64,000 bases of DNA from CAYONZ01 sp964405465 (GCA_964405465.1 CAYONZ010000013.1:10558-74557); one strand, 5' to 3'; shown: positions 1 to 10,372, counted from the stretch's first letter. The notes: generated by a model not told the origin, from the sequence alone. Program-made: numbers and translations.

Positions 1-3000
1 CTATCGCCGATTTAGAGGGAAAAGTTGTAGCGAAACCTCTTATAGATGATCAAACGGGAGAGATCATTGCGGACGCCAATACAGAGCTCACAGCTTCTGT
101 CGTTCAGCGATCGTTGGATGCGGGAATTGATCATTTCGGCTTGATATTTTTTGATGGTTTGTCTGTAGGGCCCTTTTTGAGAAATACTCTTTTGGTTGAT
201 AAAGTTAATACACGGGAAGATGCTCTGCTTGAGATTTACAAAAGATTGAGGCCTGGCGAGCCTCCTACGGTCGATGCCTCTGAAGTGTTTTTCAAGCGTC
301 TATTTTTTGATCCTGAGTCTTACGATTTGAGTGAGGTCGGAAGGTTGAAGATTAATCACAAATTTTCTATTTCGTTTGATGATACTCCGGTCGAACATCG
401 CACACTAACAAAACAGGATATTTTGGCAACTGTAAAGACTCTTGTGGAGTTAAGGAACGGACGTGGCGCTGTAGATGATATAGATCATTTGGGTAATAGG
501 CGTGTCCGATCAGTAGGTGAATTGCTTGAGAATCAGTATCGTGTTGGGCTCGTGAGAATGGAGAGGGCGATTCGTGAGAGAATGAGCCTCCAAGATGTTG
601 AAACGATGATGCCGCATGACCTGGTGAACGCAAAGCCAATAAATGCAGTAGTTAAAGAGTTTTTTGGGGCAAGTCAATTATCGCAGTTTATGGATCAAAC
701 GAATCCACTCTCTGAGATTACCCATAAGCGGAGACTTTCTGCACTGGGGCCGGGGGGATTGACGAGAGATCGTGCCGGGTTTGAGGTGAGAGATGTTCAT
801 CCCACGCATTATGGTCGTATATGCCCAATTGAAACGCCAGAAGGACCAAATATCGGTTTAATTGCTTCCTTGGCGACTTATGCCAGGATTAATAATTATG
901 GGTTCATTGAGACTCCGTATCGCAATGTCGTGAATGGTGAGAGTGAGGGGCAGATTCGATATATGTCTGCTCTTGAGGAATCTGGACACTATATTGCTCA
1001 AGCGTCTTTGGCTTTTTCTGATTCAAGAAAGTCTGAAAATGCTACGTGTCGAATTAATGGTGAATATGAAATTGTGGGACGAGAGAAGATCACACTGATG
1101 GACGTTTCTCCTAGTCAGCTTGTTTCAATTGCTGCTTCATTGATTCCGTTTTTGGAGCACGATGACGCCAATCGAGCATTGATGGGTTCCAATATGCAGC
1201 GGCAAGCTGTGCCGCTTTTGAGGTCCCGTGCGCCTTTGGTTGGAACTGGAGTTGAAAGGTTAGTGGCTAGAGATTCTGGCACGAGTGTTGTTGCGCAGAA
1301 CGATGGTTTGGTAGAAGAAGCTGATGCTTCTCGGATTGTGGTTCGTCGTTTGGCAAAAGGTGGGGAACTTGGTGCCAATGTCGATATATATAATCTTATA
1401 AAATATCAGCGTACAAATCAGAACACCTGCTTCAATCAGAAGCCGATTGTTAAACATGGAGATATGATTAAAAAGGGCGATATTATAGCCGATGGTCCTT
1501 CAACTGAGCTGGGGGAATTGGCTCTGGGTCAAAACATTTTGGTCGCCTTTACGCCTTGGATGGGCTATAACTTTGAGGATTCAATTCTGATTTCTGAACG
1601 TCTGATAAAAGATGACACATACACCTCTATTCATATTGAAGAATTTGAGTGTGTGGCAAGGGACACAAAACTTGGCAGAGAAGAAATAACTCGAGATATA
1701 GCGAATGTCCCAGAGGAGGCGCTTCGAGACTTAGATATCAGTGGGATTATCAGAGTTGGCGCAGAGGTAAAGCCCGGAGTTATTTTGGTAGGTAAAGTCA
1801 CTCCAAAAGGGGAAACACAATTATCGCCTGAGGAAAAGTTACTAAGGGCGATTTTTGGGGAGAAAGCCGGTGATGTCCGAGACACCTCGTTGCGTGTTCC
1901 CTCAGGCGTTTCGGGTACAGTTATAGATGCTCAGGTTTATAGTCGTGATGGAGCGGATAGAGATGAAAGACTCCAATATATAATTGAAGAAAAACGGAAG
2001 AAACTTGAGAAGGATTTATCTGTTGAGCAGAATGTCATTAGAAACAATGCTTTAGAGAAGATTAAAGCATTATTGATTGGTCGAACTACTTCGGGTGTGT
2101 TGTTGAGCGAGGATGGAAGCAACAAATTGCTTCAAAAGGGGCAAACGATCACTTCGGAAGACCTGGAGACGATTCCTTTTGAGTTGCTGAACTATGTCCC
2201 GTTGGAGAGTGAGCTTGAGTATCAGGTAAGTCGAATTATCGATGGTGCTCGAAATCAGCTTGATGCGGTAAAAATGGTTTTTGGCGAGAAATTTGATCGG
2301 TTGAAGAAGGGGGATGAGTTGCCTCCTGGGGTGATCAAGATGGTCAAGGTTTACGTGGCCATTAAACGGAAGCTTCAGGTGGGTGACAAGTTCGCCGGGC
2401 GGCATGGCAATAAAGGCGTGGTATCAAAAATATTGCCTGTTGAAGATATGCCATATCTGGCTGATGGCCGTCCTGTGGATATGGTTTTAAACCCGCTTGG
2501 AGTGCCATCTAGGATGAACATTGGTCAAATTTTGGAGGTGCATCTAGGTTGGGCTGCCAAAAATATTGGTGAGCAGCTACAGAATTTGTTGATTGATTTC
2601 GATTCCAACAGGGCTCGGAAGGAATTGAAGAATTCTTTTTCGGATGATGGGATTTCGCAAACAGTTGAAAATGCAGACGACGATTCTCTTAAGAGAATCG
2701 TTAGGACGATGGCGGACGGTGTACATTTCGGAACTCCAGTGTTTGATGGTGCCACGGAAATAGATGTCAGAAGTCTTCTTAAACAGGCTGGCGTGCCTGA
2801 TTCTGGTCAGATGGTACTATTTGATGGAAGAAGCGGTGAGCCTTTCGATAATCCGGTTACTGTCGGTGTAATGTACATGCTGAAATTACACCACTTGGTG
2901 GAGGAGAAGATACATGCTCGTTCAATTGGCCCTTATTCATTGGTCTCTCAGCAGCCTCTTGGTGGAAAGGCTCAATTTGGAGGGCAGAGATTGGGAGAAA

Positions 3001-3260
3001 TGGAAGTGTGGGCAATAGAGGCTTACGGTGCGGCATATTCGCTTCAAGAGTTTTTGACGGTTAAATCTGACGATGTCGCCGGTCGGACTCGAATGTATGA
3101 GAGTATTGTAAAAGGTGAGAATGTTCTTGAGCCAGGCTTACCGGAGTCTTTCAATGTTTTGGTTAAAGAGCTCCAGAGTCTTGCACTGAATGTTGAGCTC
3201 ATTGAATCGGATATTTTGACTGACAATCCTGATGCAGATCAGGATGAAGATAGAACTTAA
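1..3260 (+). CDS. rpoB: RNA polymerase beta subunit, 5'-truncated by window edge
   Basis: This is the catalytic beta subunit of DNA-dependent RNA polymerase. The reading frame is open from base 3 with no start codon, so the gene begins outside the window; about 1085 residues are present against roughly 1340 in E. coli. Visible signatures are the rifampicin-pocket segment (SQLSQFMDQTNPLSE then HKRRLSALGPGGL, near bases 670-760), IETPEGPNIGLI, the GDKFAGRHGNKG active-site segment near 2385-2415, and the C-terminal GGKAQFGGQRLGEMEVWA clamp segment. The rifampicin-pocket His and Ser usually changed in resistant mutants are wild type. It lies 14 bp before rpoC, the usual rpoBC pair. The assignment is certain. 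Confidence 0.98.
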   Translation, partial: IADLEGKVVAKPLIDDQTGEIIADANTELTASVVQRSLDAGIDHFGLIFFDGLSVGPFLRNTLLVDKVNTREDALLEIYKRLRPGEPPTVDASEVFFKRLFFDPESYDLSEVGRLKINHKFSISFDDTPVEHRTLTKQDILATVKTLVELRNGRGAVDDIDHLGNRRVRSVGELLENQYRVGLVRMERAIRERMSLQDVETMMPHDLVNAKPINAVVKEFFGASQLSQFMDQTNPLSEITHKRRLSALGPGGLTRDRAGFEVRDVHPTHYGRICPIETPEGPNIGLIASLATYARINNYGFIETPYRNVVNGESEGQIRYMSALEESGHYIAQASLAFSDSRKSENATCRINGEYEIVGREKITLMDVSPSQLVSIAASLIPFLEHDDANRALMGSNMQRQAVPLLRSRAPLVGTGVERLVARDSGTSVVAQNDGLVEEADASRIVVRRLAKGGELGANVDIYNLIKYQRTNQNTCFNQKPIVKHGDMIKKGDIIADGPSTELGELALGQNILVAFTPWMGYNFEDSILISERLIKDDTYTSIHIEEFECVARDTKLGREEITRDIANVPEEALRDLDISGIIRVGAEVKPGVILVGKVTPKGETQLSPEEKLLRAIFGEKAGDVRDTSLRVPSGVSGTVIDAQVYSRDGADRDERLQYIIEEKRKKLEKDLSVEQNVIRNNALEKIKALLIGRTTSGVLLSEDGSNKLLQKGQTITSEDLETIPFELLNYVPLESELEYQVSRIIDGARNQLDAVKMVFGEKFDRLKKGDELPPGVIKMVKVYVAIKRKLQVGDKFAGRHGNKGVVSKILPVEDMPYLADGRPVDMVLNPLGVPSRMNIGQILEVHLGWAAKNIGEQLQNLLIDFDSNRARKELKNSFSDDGISQTVENADDDSLKRIVRTMADGVHFGTPVFDGATEIDVRSLLKQAGVPDSGQMVLFDGRSGEPFDNPVTVGVMYMLKLHHLVEEKIHARSIGPYSLVSQQPLGGKAQFGGQRLGEMEVWAIEAYGAAYSLQEFLTVKSDDVAGRTRMYESIVKGENVLEPGLPESFNVLVKELQSLALNVELIESDILTDNPDADQDEDRT

Positions 3261-3274
3261 CCTCGGAGACTGAA

Positions 3275-6200
3275 TTGAAAGACCTTTTAAATTTTTTTGA
3301 TAAACCTAAAGATCCACTATCTTTTGACGCGGTTCGTGTCTCGTTGGCCTCACCTGAGATGATTCGAGAGTGGTCTCACGGTGAAGTGAAGAAGCCGGAA
3401 ACCATTAACTACAGGACATTTAAGCCAGAGCGTGATGGTTTGTTTTGTGCGAAGATATTTGGGCCGGTCAAAGATTACGAGTGCCTTTGTGGTAAATACA
3501 AACGGATGAAATATCGCGGTGTAGTCTGTGAGAAATGTGGTGTGGAGGTTACCCAAACAAAGGTTCGTAGGGAACGGTTGGGTCATATAGAATTAGCAAC
3601 CCCAGTGGCGCATATCTGGTTTTTAAGGTCACTGCCGAGTCGAATTGGGAACCTGTTGAATCTTTCTTTGAAAGATGTGGAGAAAGTACTCTATTGCGAA
3701 GCGTATGTTGTCATTGATCCCTTGGAAACCTCACTTGATGAGGGTCAGGTTTTAACTGAAGAGGCATATCAAAATGCGTTAACTGAATTTGGCCCAAACT
3801 TTAAATGTGGGATGGGCGGGGAAGCTGTTAGAGAGTTATTGCGAAAGATTGACACAGAGTTTTTGTCTAAAAAACTTCGTTTGGAGCTTCGTGACAGTAA
3901 ATCAGACGCACAAGTCAAAAAGTTAACGAAGCGATTGAAGGTTGTAGAAGCGTTTAGGGAGTCGATAAATCGACCGGACTGGATGATGCTTGAAGCGCTT
4001 CCAGTAATTCCACCTGATTTAAGGCCGTTGGTTCCTTTAGATGGTGGTCGATTTGCGACTTCGGATTTAAATGATCTTTACCGACGTGTGATAAATCGAA
4101 ACAATCGCCTGCGTCGTCTTCAGGAGCTGAATGCTCCAGATATTATAATTCGAAATGAAAAGCGAATGTTGCAGGAGGCGGTTGATGCACTTTTGGATAA
4201 TGGGCGGAGAGGTAAAACCTTCACAGGTCCGAATAAGCGCCCGCTTCGGTCTTTAAGTGACATGCTTAAAGGTAAACAGGGAAGATTTAGACAAAATTTG
4301 CTAGGAAAGCGTGTAGATTATTCTGGTCGATCTGTGATTGTTGTTGGGCCGAATCTCAAATTACACCAGTGTGGTCTCCCGAAAGAGATGGCTTTGGAAT
4401 TATTTAAACCTTTTGTTTACAATAAACTGGAGGAGCGGGGATTCACATCGGGTATCAAGCATGCGAAAAAGACTGTAGAGCAAGAGGCTGTCGAGGTTTG
4501 GGAGGTCTTGGCCGATGTGGTGAAAGAACACCCAGTATTGTTGAACAGGGCTCCTACCCTGCATCGTTTGGGAATCCAAGCATTTGAGCCCGTGCTGCAT
4601 GAAGGGAAAGCGATTCAGTTGCACCCCCTGGTCTGTACTGCATTTAATGCAGATTTTGATGGAGATCAAATGGCCGTTCACGTTCCGCTATCTGTTGAAG
4701 CTCAGGTGGAGGCGCGTGTGCTGATGATGTCAACAAACAACATTTTGAGTCCAGCAAGTGGGCGACCTATTATTAATGCGACTCAAGATATTGTGCTTGG
4801 GTTGTACTGGATGACCAGGGTTAGGCCAGGTGCCCGTGGCACGGGACTGATTTTTTCATCCGTGGATGAAGTTGGATATGCATTTGAGTCTGGCAAGGTG
4901 GATATTCAGGCTGCCTGCAAATTAAAAGTGGGTGGGGGGATTGTTGAGACGAGTGTTGGGCGTGCTATATTGAGTTCAATTGTCCCGAACGAAGTTCCGT
5001 TTTCCAGTATTAACAAGGTTATGACGAAAAAAGAGCTTGCGATTTTAATCGACACAACTTTTAGGGTTGCAGGGGGGAAGGCGACAGTCATTCTTGCTGA
5101 CAAAGTGATGGAGTTAGGATTTCGTCACTCAACAAGGGCTGGAATTTCCATTTGTTTGGAGCACATGAGGATTCCACAGGCAAAGCACGTTCTTTTAAGT
5201 GATGCTGAACGCCAAGTTTCCGAGATTCAGATTCAATATGACGAAGGTCTGATTACGGATGGGGAGCGCTACAACAAAGTTGTAGATATTTGGGCTCAAA
5301 CAGCAGACAAAGTTGCCAAAGAAATGATGTCGGAGTTGGAGAAGCAGGAGTTTTTTGTTGGTGGGAAAGGTGTTGTCGCGCCGTCATTTAATCCAATCTT
5401 CATAATGGCTGATTCCGGGGCTAGAGGATCTGCCGCGCAGATTAGACAGTTGGCAGGAATGCGGGGTCTGATGGCAAAACCATCGGGCGCCATTATTGAA
5501 ACTCCTATTACTGCCAATTTTAGGGAGGGATTATCGGTACTTCAGTATTTCATTTCCACGCATGGAGCGCGTAAAGGACTGGCCGATACTGCCCTTAAGA
5601 CAGCAAATTCTGGGTATTTAACTCGGCGCTTGGTCGATGTTGCTCAAGATGTGATCGTCAACGAATTCGATTGTGGAACAGAGGATGGGTTGGAAGTAAC
5701 TCCCTTGGTTGAGGGAGGAGAGGTAATTCAGCCTCTTGGAGATCGCATTTTAGGAAGAACAGCTTTGGAGGCGATAGTTGACCCATATTCTGGAGAGGTC
5801 GTGGTTGCTAAGGGGTCTGAAATTGACGAGAATCAGGTGAAGAAAATTGATGGACTTGGTATTGAGCGAGTTAAGATCCGCTCAGTATTGACGTGTAATA
5901 CAAAGCGCGGAACCTGTATTCGATGCTATGGTCGCGATCTGGCTCGAGGTAATATGGTGAATTTGGGGGAGGCTGTTGGCATAATTGCAGCACAGTCGAT
6001 TGGAGAGCCGGGAACGCAGCTAACGATGAGGACTTTTCACTTGGGAGGCACTGCCTCTCGTGCTGTAGAGCAGTCGGTTCATACTGCTAGACATGATGGG
6101 GTAGTTAAATTTCAAGGAGTCAATACAGTTGTAAACCGAAATGGTAGACTGACTGTGATGAATCGCAATGGTGAGGTCGTATTGTTCGATTCAACTGGGC

Positions 6201-7408
6201 GTGAGAGAGAGAGATTTAGATTGGTTTACGGGGCCATTCTTTCCGTGATGGATGGAGAGGCTGTTAAGCGCGGGGCGCTAATTGCTGAATGGGACCCTTA
6301 TTCAAATCCAATTATTTCGGAGGTTTCTGCGGTTGCCTCGTTCAAAGACTTTGAAGAAGGTGTTTCAGTTGCGGAACAAGTGGACTCTGTTACAGGTTTT
6401 GCAACGAAGGTTGTTATCGAGGCTAAAGGGACCGATTTGAAACCTACAGTTCTCCTTGTTGATTCTACTGGAGGTCAAGTGCTTTTACCTGGACGGGCGA
6501 TCCCCGCTAAGTATACGATTCCGGTGGGAGCACAGCTAATGGTTGTAGATGGGCAGGAAATTCATGCTGGGGATGTGTTGGCCAAAATACATAGAGAAAC
6601 CTCTAAGACTAAAGATATTACTGGGGGTTTGCCTCGCGTTGCGGAGTTGTTTGAAGCGAGAAAGCCGAAAGAGGCCGCTATAATTGCTGAGGTTGATGGC
6701 TATGTTACTTTTGGTAAAGACGTAAAGGGAAAGCAGCGTGTAATAGTCACTCCTGAAGTTGGTGAGCAGCGTGAATATTTGATTCCGAAAGGAAAGCATG
6801 TTGCGGTCCGAGAGGGTGAATTTGTAAAGGCTGGTGAAGCACTTATGGATGGACCAACTAACCCTCATGATATTTTGGCTGTTTTGGGAGAGAAAGAGCT
6901 CGCGTCCTATTTGGTAAATGAAATTCAAGAGGTCTATCGTCTTCAAGGCGTTGGAATCAATGACAAGCATATTGAGGTTATTGTTCGTCAGATGCTTCGC
7001 AAAGTTCGAGTTAAGTCTGTTGGTGGCTCTAGATTTTTGGTTGGGGAGCAAGTGGAGCGTTACTCCTATGACCTAGAGGTCGAAAGGCTGAGCAGGGGAG
7101 GTGAGGAGTTGCCAAATTGTGAGCCTTTGCTGTTGGGAATTACTAAGGTTTCACTGAGTACCGATAGCTGGATTTCAGCAGCCTCATTCCAAGAGACAAC
7201 TAAGGTTTTGACTGAAGCTGCGATAAATTCGAAAACCGATTTTTTGAGAGGCCTAAAGGAAAATATTATTATGGGGAGACTTATTCCAGCTGGAACAGGA
7301 ACGTCTTCTTATAAAAAATGGAAAATTTCTGTCTTAGATAGAGAGGCAGAGGGAGCTGGGGCTGCTTTGCCGCTGAGCCAAAGAAGTTCGCATAGTTTTT
7401 TAAATTAA
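3275..7408 (+). CDS. rpoC: RNA polymerase beta' subunit
   Basis: This is the largest catalytic subunit of RNA polymerase, 1377 residues (E. coli 1407). The N-terminal zinc site is visible (CLCGKYKRMKYRGVVCEKCG), as are the Mg-binding catalytic loop NADFDGDQM near residue 458 and the second zinc site CNTKRGTCIRCYGRD near bases 5895-5940. The start is TTG at 3275, chosen because GGAG lies 7 bases upstream and the protein then begins MKDLLNFFDKP as in other RpoC proteins; no ATG fits. It follows rpoB by 14 bp and is presumably co-transcribed with it. A TTG start for such a central gene is uncommon but matches other genes in this cluster. Confidence 0.98.
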   Translation: MKDLLNFFDKPKDPLSFDAVRVSLASPEMIREWSHGEVKKPETINYRTFKPERDGLFCAKIFGPVKDYECLCGKYKRMKYRGVVCEKCGVEVTQTKVRRERLGHIELATPVAHIWFLRSLPSRIGNLLNLSLKDVEKVLYCEAYVVIDPLETSLDEGQVLTEEAYQNALTEFGPNFKCGMGGEAVRELLRKIDTEFLSKKLRLELRDSKSDAQVKKLTKRLKVVEAFRESINRPDWMMLEALPVIPPDLRPLVPLDGGRFATSDLNDLYRRVINRNNRLRRLQELNAPDIIIRNEKRMLQEAVDALLDNGRRGKTFTGPNKRPLRSLSDMLKGKQGRFRQNLLGKRVDYSGRSVIVVGPNLKLHQCGLPKEMALELFKPFVYNKLEERGFTSGIKHAKKTVEQEAVEVWEVLADVVKEHPVLLNRAPTLHRLGIQAFEPVLHEGKAIQLHPLVCTAFNADFDGDQMAVHVPLSVEAQVEARVLMMSTNNILSPASGRPIINATQDIVLGLYWMTRVRPGARGTGLIFSSVDEVGYAFESGKVDIQAACKLKVGGGIVETSVGRAILSSIVPNEVPFSSINKVMTKKELAILIDTTFRVAGGKATVILADKVMELGFRHSTRAGISICLEHMRIPQAKHVLLSDAERQVSEIQIQYDEGLITDGERYNKVVDIWAQTADKVAKEMMSELEKQEFFVGGKGVVAPSFNPIFIMADSGARGSAAQIRQLAGMRGLMAKPSGAIIETPITANFREGLSVLQYFISTHGARKGLADTALKTANSGYLTRRLVDVAQDVIVNEFDCGTEDGLEVTPLVEGGEVIQPLGDRILGRTALEAIVDPYSGEVVVAKGSEIDENQVKKIDGLGIERVKIRSVLTCNTKRGTCIRCYGRDLARGNMVNLGEAVGIIAAQSIGEPGTQLTMRTFHLGGTASRAVEQSVHTARHDGVVKFQGVNTVVNRNGRLTVMNRNGEVVLFDSTGRERERFRLVYGAILSVMDGEAVKRGALIAEWDPYSNPIISEVSAVASFKDFEEGVSVAEQVDSVTGFATKVVIEAKGTDLKPTVLLVDSTGGQVLLPGRAIPAKYTIPVGAQLMVVDGQEIHAGDVLAKIHRETSKTKDITGGLPRVAELFEARKPKEAAIIAEVDGYVTFGKDVKGKQRVIVTPEVGEQREYLIPKGKHVAVREGEFVKAGEALMDGPTNPHDILAVLGEKELASYLVNEIQEVYRLQGVGINDKHIEVIVRQMLRKVRVKSVGGSRFLVGEQVERYSYDLEVERLSRGGEELPNCEPLLLGITKVSLSTDSWISAASFQETTKVLTEAAINSKTDFLRGLKENIIMGRLIPAGTGTSSYKKWKISVLDREAEGAGAALPLSQRSSHSFLN

Positions 7409-7420
7409 GTGGGAATTAGT

Positions 7421-7449
7421 TTGACTCATTTTTTTTTAACAGGTAACAG
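7421..7449 (+). promoter_or_regulatory. possible promoter upstream of rpsL
   Basis: TTGACT at 7421-7426 is followed after 17 bases by TAACAG at 7444-7449, a poor -10. The spacer carries a T-rich run. A similar TTGACT plus T-run occurs before rpsJ. It lies in the 72-bp gap after rpoC, about 30 bp before the rpsL start. Only the -35 hexamer is convincing. Confidence 0.25.
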
Positions 7450-7480
7450 ACTCATTTGATAGAGATTTTAGAGAGGAATT

Positions 7481-7855
7481 ATGCCAACAATTAATCAGTT
7501 GATTCGCAGTCAGCGGATCGTTCAAAAAAACAAGACCGCATCTCCAGCACTGAAGAGTTGCCCACAAAAACGTGGTGTTTGTACTAGAGTTTACACCACA
7601 ACTCCCAAGAAGCCGAATTCAGCTTTGCGAAAAGTTGCGCGTGTGAGGCTTTCTAATGGCTTTGAGGTGACGAGCTACATTCCGGGGATTGGGCATAATC
7701 TTCAAGAGCATAGTGTTGTGCTTATTCGCGGAGGAAGAGTGAAGGATCTTCCTGGAGTTAGGTATCATATCGTTCGTGGTGTTTTGGATACCCAGGGAGT
7801 TAGTGGGCGTTTGGTAAGTAGATCGAAGTATGGCGCGAAGCGCCCTAAGAAGTAA
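7481..7855 (+). CDS. rpsL: 30S ribosomal protein S12
   Basis: S12 is a decoding-centre protein of the small ribosomal subunit; the 124 residues match the family length. The conserved segments TTPKKPNSALRKVARVRL and GGRVKDLPGVRYHIVRG are intact, and both lysines associated with streptomycin resistance when mutated are wild type. The ATG start follows a GAGAGGAAT ribosome-binding site. It is the first gene of the str group, 72 bp after rpoC and 9 bp before rpsG. Confidence 0.98.
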   Translation: MPTINQLIRSQRIVQKNKTASPALKSCPQKRGVCTRVYTTTPKKPNSALRKVARVRLSNGFEVTSYIPGIGHNLQEHSVVLIRGGRVKDLPGVRYHIVRGVLDTQGVSGRLVSRSKYGAKRPKK

Positions 7856-7864
7856 GGAGATAAT

Positions 7865-8338
7865 GTGTCTCGTCGTAGAAAAGTAAATAAAAGAGAGATT
7901 CTTCCAGATCCAGTGTTTGGCGATGTGGTGATCACTAAATTTATTAATAAGATGATGTTTGATGGAAAGAAAAGTAAATCGTTGGCAATTTTTTATTCAT
8001 CTCTTGAGGAGATTGCAGGAAAGGTTCCTGGCGAGGAGTCGATTTCGGTTTTTCGCAAGGCTCTTGAGAATGTAAAGCCTCAGATAGAAGTTCGATCGCG
8101 AAGGGTTGGTGGCGCTACGTATCAAGTTCCAGTGGATGTTCGGCCTAATAGGCGCTTGGCTTTGGCTATGAAATGGCTGATTGAGTATGCTAGGACGCGC
8201 GGCGAAAAGGATATGTCTAAACGTTTAGCGGGTGAGTTTCTTGATGCATTTCATAATCGGGGTAATGCGATAAAAAAGAAAGAAGACGTTCATAGGATGG
8301 CGGACGCAAACAAGGCGTTCTCTCATTATAATTGGTAG
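7865..8338 (+). CDS. rpsG: 30S ribosomal protein S7
   Basis: S7 nucleates assembly of the 30S head and contacts tRNA at the E and P sites. The protein has 157 residues and begins MSRRRKVNKREILPDP, a standard S7 N-terminus; RRVGGATYQVPVDVRP is the conserved core. The start is GTG at 7865, placed just after an AAGGAG site. An ATG two bases upstream is in another frame. It sits between rpsL and fusA, the normal str order. Confidence 0.97.
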   Translation: MSRRRKVNKREILPDPVFGDVVITKFINKMMFDGKKSKSLAIFYSSLEEIAGKVPGEESISVFRKALENVKPQIEVRSRRVGGATYQVPVDVRPNRRLALAMKWLIEYARTRGEKDMSKRLAGEFLDAFHNRGNAIKKKEDVHRMADANKAFSHYNW

Positions 8339-8345
8339 ATGCATT

Positions 8346-10367
8346 ATGGCCAATGTTTTTGGAGTCTCTTCTATTAGGAACATTGGCATTCTTGCTCATA
8401 TTGATGCTGGCAAGACTACCACGACCGAGCGAATACTTTTTTATTCTAATAAGATTTACAAAATGGGAGAAGTCCATGAGGGAGCTGCTGTCATGGACTG
8501 GATGGAGCAGGAGCAAGAACGAGGGATAACTATCACTGCTGCTGCGACCACTCTTTTTTGGAAAGATTGCCAAATAAATTTGATCGACACGCCGGGGCAC
8601 GTTGATTTTACTATAGAGGTTGAGCGCTCTATTCGTGTGTTAGATGGTGCTGTTGTCTTGCTGGACGCGGTGAATGGGGTAGAGGCTCAAACCGAGGTTA
8701 TATGGAGACAGGTTGTTTCCCACAAAGTCCCCCGAATTGTCTTTATCAATAAGATGGACCGTGTTGGTGCAGATTTTGATGGTTCTGTGACTTCGTTGAA
8801 AACAAGACTGGGTGCCTCTGCTCTAGTTTTACAAATTCCTTTTTTTGAGAATGAGTGTTTCTCTGGGATAATTGACCTTGTTAGAATGAGACTCCTGATT
8901 TGGCGCGATGAAGAGTCTGGTCGTGATGTGGATGATTGTGTGGTACCCCCCTCCGCGATGGAAGGGGCCGTTGTTGCTCGTCAACGTTTAATTGAGGACC
9001 TAGCAAATTTGTCTGAAGAAGTTGAAAGTTATTATTTAAACGACAATGATCCGCCGGTGGAAGTTATTTTAAATGCTGTTAAATTAGTGATAGGTGCTTG
9101 CAATGCTGTTGCTGTATTGTGTGGGGCATCCTTCAGAAATAAGGGAGTTCAGCCTCTTTTGGATGCGGTGGTGAGTTTTTTGCCTTCCCCATCTGTTATG
9201 TCTCTGGGCGATAGAAAGTTATCTTTGGTCTTTAAGATTGCGGCTGACGCGCATGCTGGTGTTTTGACATATATTCGTGTCTATTCTGGAGTGTTGCGAC
9301 TTGGGGACCATTTGTATAACCATCGGGTCGGGAAATGGGAGAGGGTTGGTAAAATTTTAAGAATGCATGCTAATTCTCGCGAGGAAATCTCAGAGGTTGG
9401 GCCAGGAGATATTGCGGCTCTGGTAGGGCTCAAGTTGTCGGTTACTGGGGATACATTGTCTGACTCTGTTGATAGCGAAGTGCTTGAAGCTATTGAGGTT
9501 CCAGTACCTGTAATCTCTGTTGCTCTTGAGGCCAAGTCAAATGTCGATCATGAGAAAATGTTATTGGCTCTCCGACGGTTTGAAAGAGAAGATCCCTCTT
9601 GTCGGGTTCGTGTGGATGTCGAAACCGGCCAAGTTTTGCTTGAGGGCATGGGAGAGCTTCATTTGGAAATTCTTGTTGATCGGTTGCGGCGTGAGAATCG
9701 AATAGAAGCAAATGTGGGAAAGCCTCAGGTTTCATATCGCGAATCTGTGGCAATGTCAGGCGCATCTAGTTTTGTTTTTGATAGGCTAATTGCGGGTGTG
9801 GAGCATCGGGTGGATCTTGATTTGGAGCTCGACCAGCTGAGTGTGAGCGATGCTCCATTGGTGGATATTTCGGTGGCAGGTCTCGCTGCTGACGAGATTG
9901 TTGCGTTAAGGTCCGGCACAGAAGAGGCCCTTCAGGTTGGATGCGCAGCTGGTTTCCCGGTCTGCGGGGTGCGGATTAGGGTTTGTAGGTGTGAGTTCGT
10001 TAGGTTGCCTAGTTCAGGTTTGGCGCTTAAAGTTGCTGTTGGAGCGGCTGTCCGTGATATTTTAGAGAGATGTCACCCTAGAATTCTGGAACCAATTTGT
10101 TCATTGGAGATATCTGTGCCGAGTGAGTTTGTTGGTGTGGTAATCGGGGATCTTGGTGCGCGTAGAGGGCAGGTGGAGCGGCTTGATAATAAGGGGATGG
10201 AACAAATTGTTATTGGAGAAGTTGCTTTGGCAGAAGTTTTTGGATATGCGACGGATCTTAGGTCAATGACCCAAGGTAGAGGTACTTTTTCACTTGCATT
10301 CAAGCACTACAGTTTTGCTCCTGAAAAAATTGAGCGCAGCATCAAAGAGAGATTTGGTAGATCATAA
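8346..10367 (+). CDS. fusA: divergent elongation factor G (translational GTPase)
   Basis: This is an EF-G family GTPase, which drives tRNA-mRNA translocation or, in some paralogues, ribosome recycling. The G domain is intact: AHIDAGKTTTTERI (P-loop), RGITITAAATT (switch I), DTPGHVDFTIEVERS and NKMDR. Domains II-III and the domain V end (LRSMTQGRGTF) are recognisable. At 673 residues it is shorter than the usual 690-704. After KPQVSYRES (about residue 459) the family's SGGRGQ-type segment is absent. The domain IV tip (about residues 549-557) reads CEFVRLPSS, with Val552 where E. coli EF-G has the translocation residue His583. Its place is the str operon, but no tuf follows. It is either a drifted sole EF-G or a specialised one. 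Confidence 0.93.
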   Translation: MANVFGVSSIRNIGILAHIDAGKTTTTERILFYSNKIYKMGEVHEGAAVMDWMEQEQERGITITAAATTLFWKDCQINLIDTPGHVDFTIEVERSIRVLDGAVVLLDAVNGVEAQTEVIWRQVVSHKVPRIVFINKMDRVGADFDGSVTSLKTRLGASALVLQIPFFENECFSGIIDLVRMRLLIWRDEESGRDVDDCVVPPSAMEGAVVARQRLIEDLANLSEEVESYYLNDNDPPVEVILNAVKLVIGACNAVAVLCGASFRNKGVQPLLDAVVSFLPSPSVMSLGDRKLSLVFKIAADAHAGVLTYIRVYSGVLRLGDHLYNHRVGKWERVGKILRMHANSREEISEVGPGDIAALVGLKLSVTGDTLSDSVDSEVLEAIEVPVPVISVALEAKSNVDHEKMLLALRRFEREDPSCRVRVDVETGQVLLEGMGELHLEILVDRLRRENRIEANVGKPQVSYRESVAMSGASSFVFDRLIAGVEHRVDLDLELDQLSVSDAPLVDISVAGLAADEIVALRSGTEEALQVGCAAGFPVCGVRIRVCRCEFVRLPSSGLALKVAVGAAVRDILERCHPRILEPICSLEISVPSEFVGVVIGDLGARRGQVERLDNKGMEQIVIGEVALAEVFGYATDLRSMTQGRGTFSLAFKHYSFAPEKIERSIKERFGRS

Positions 10368-10372
10368 AATAA

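Noticed and set aside
6536..7051. 171-codon minus-strand frame opposite rpoC
   Set aside because: It is antisense to the conserved C-terminal part of rpoC and has no independent support.
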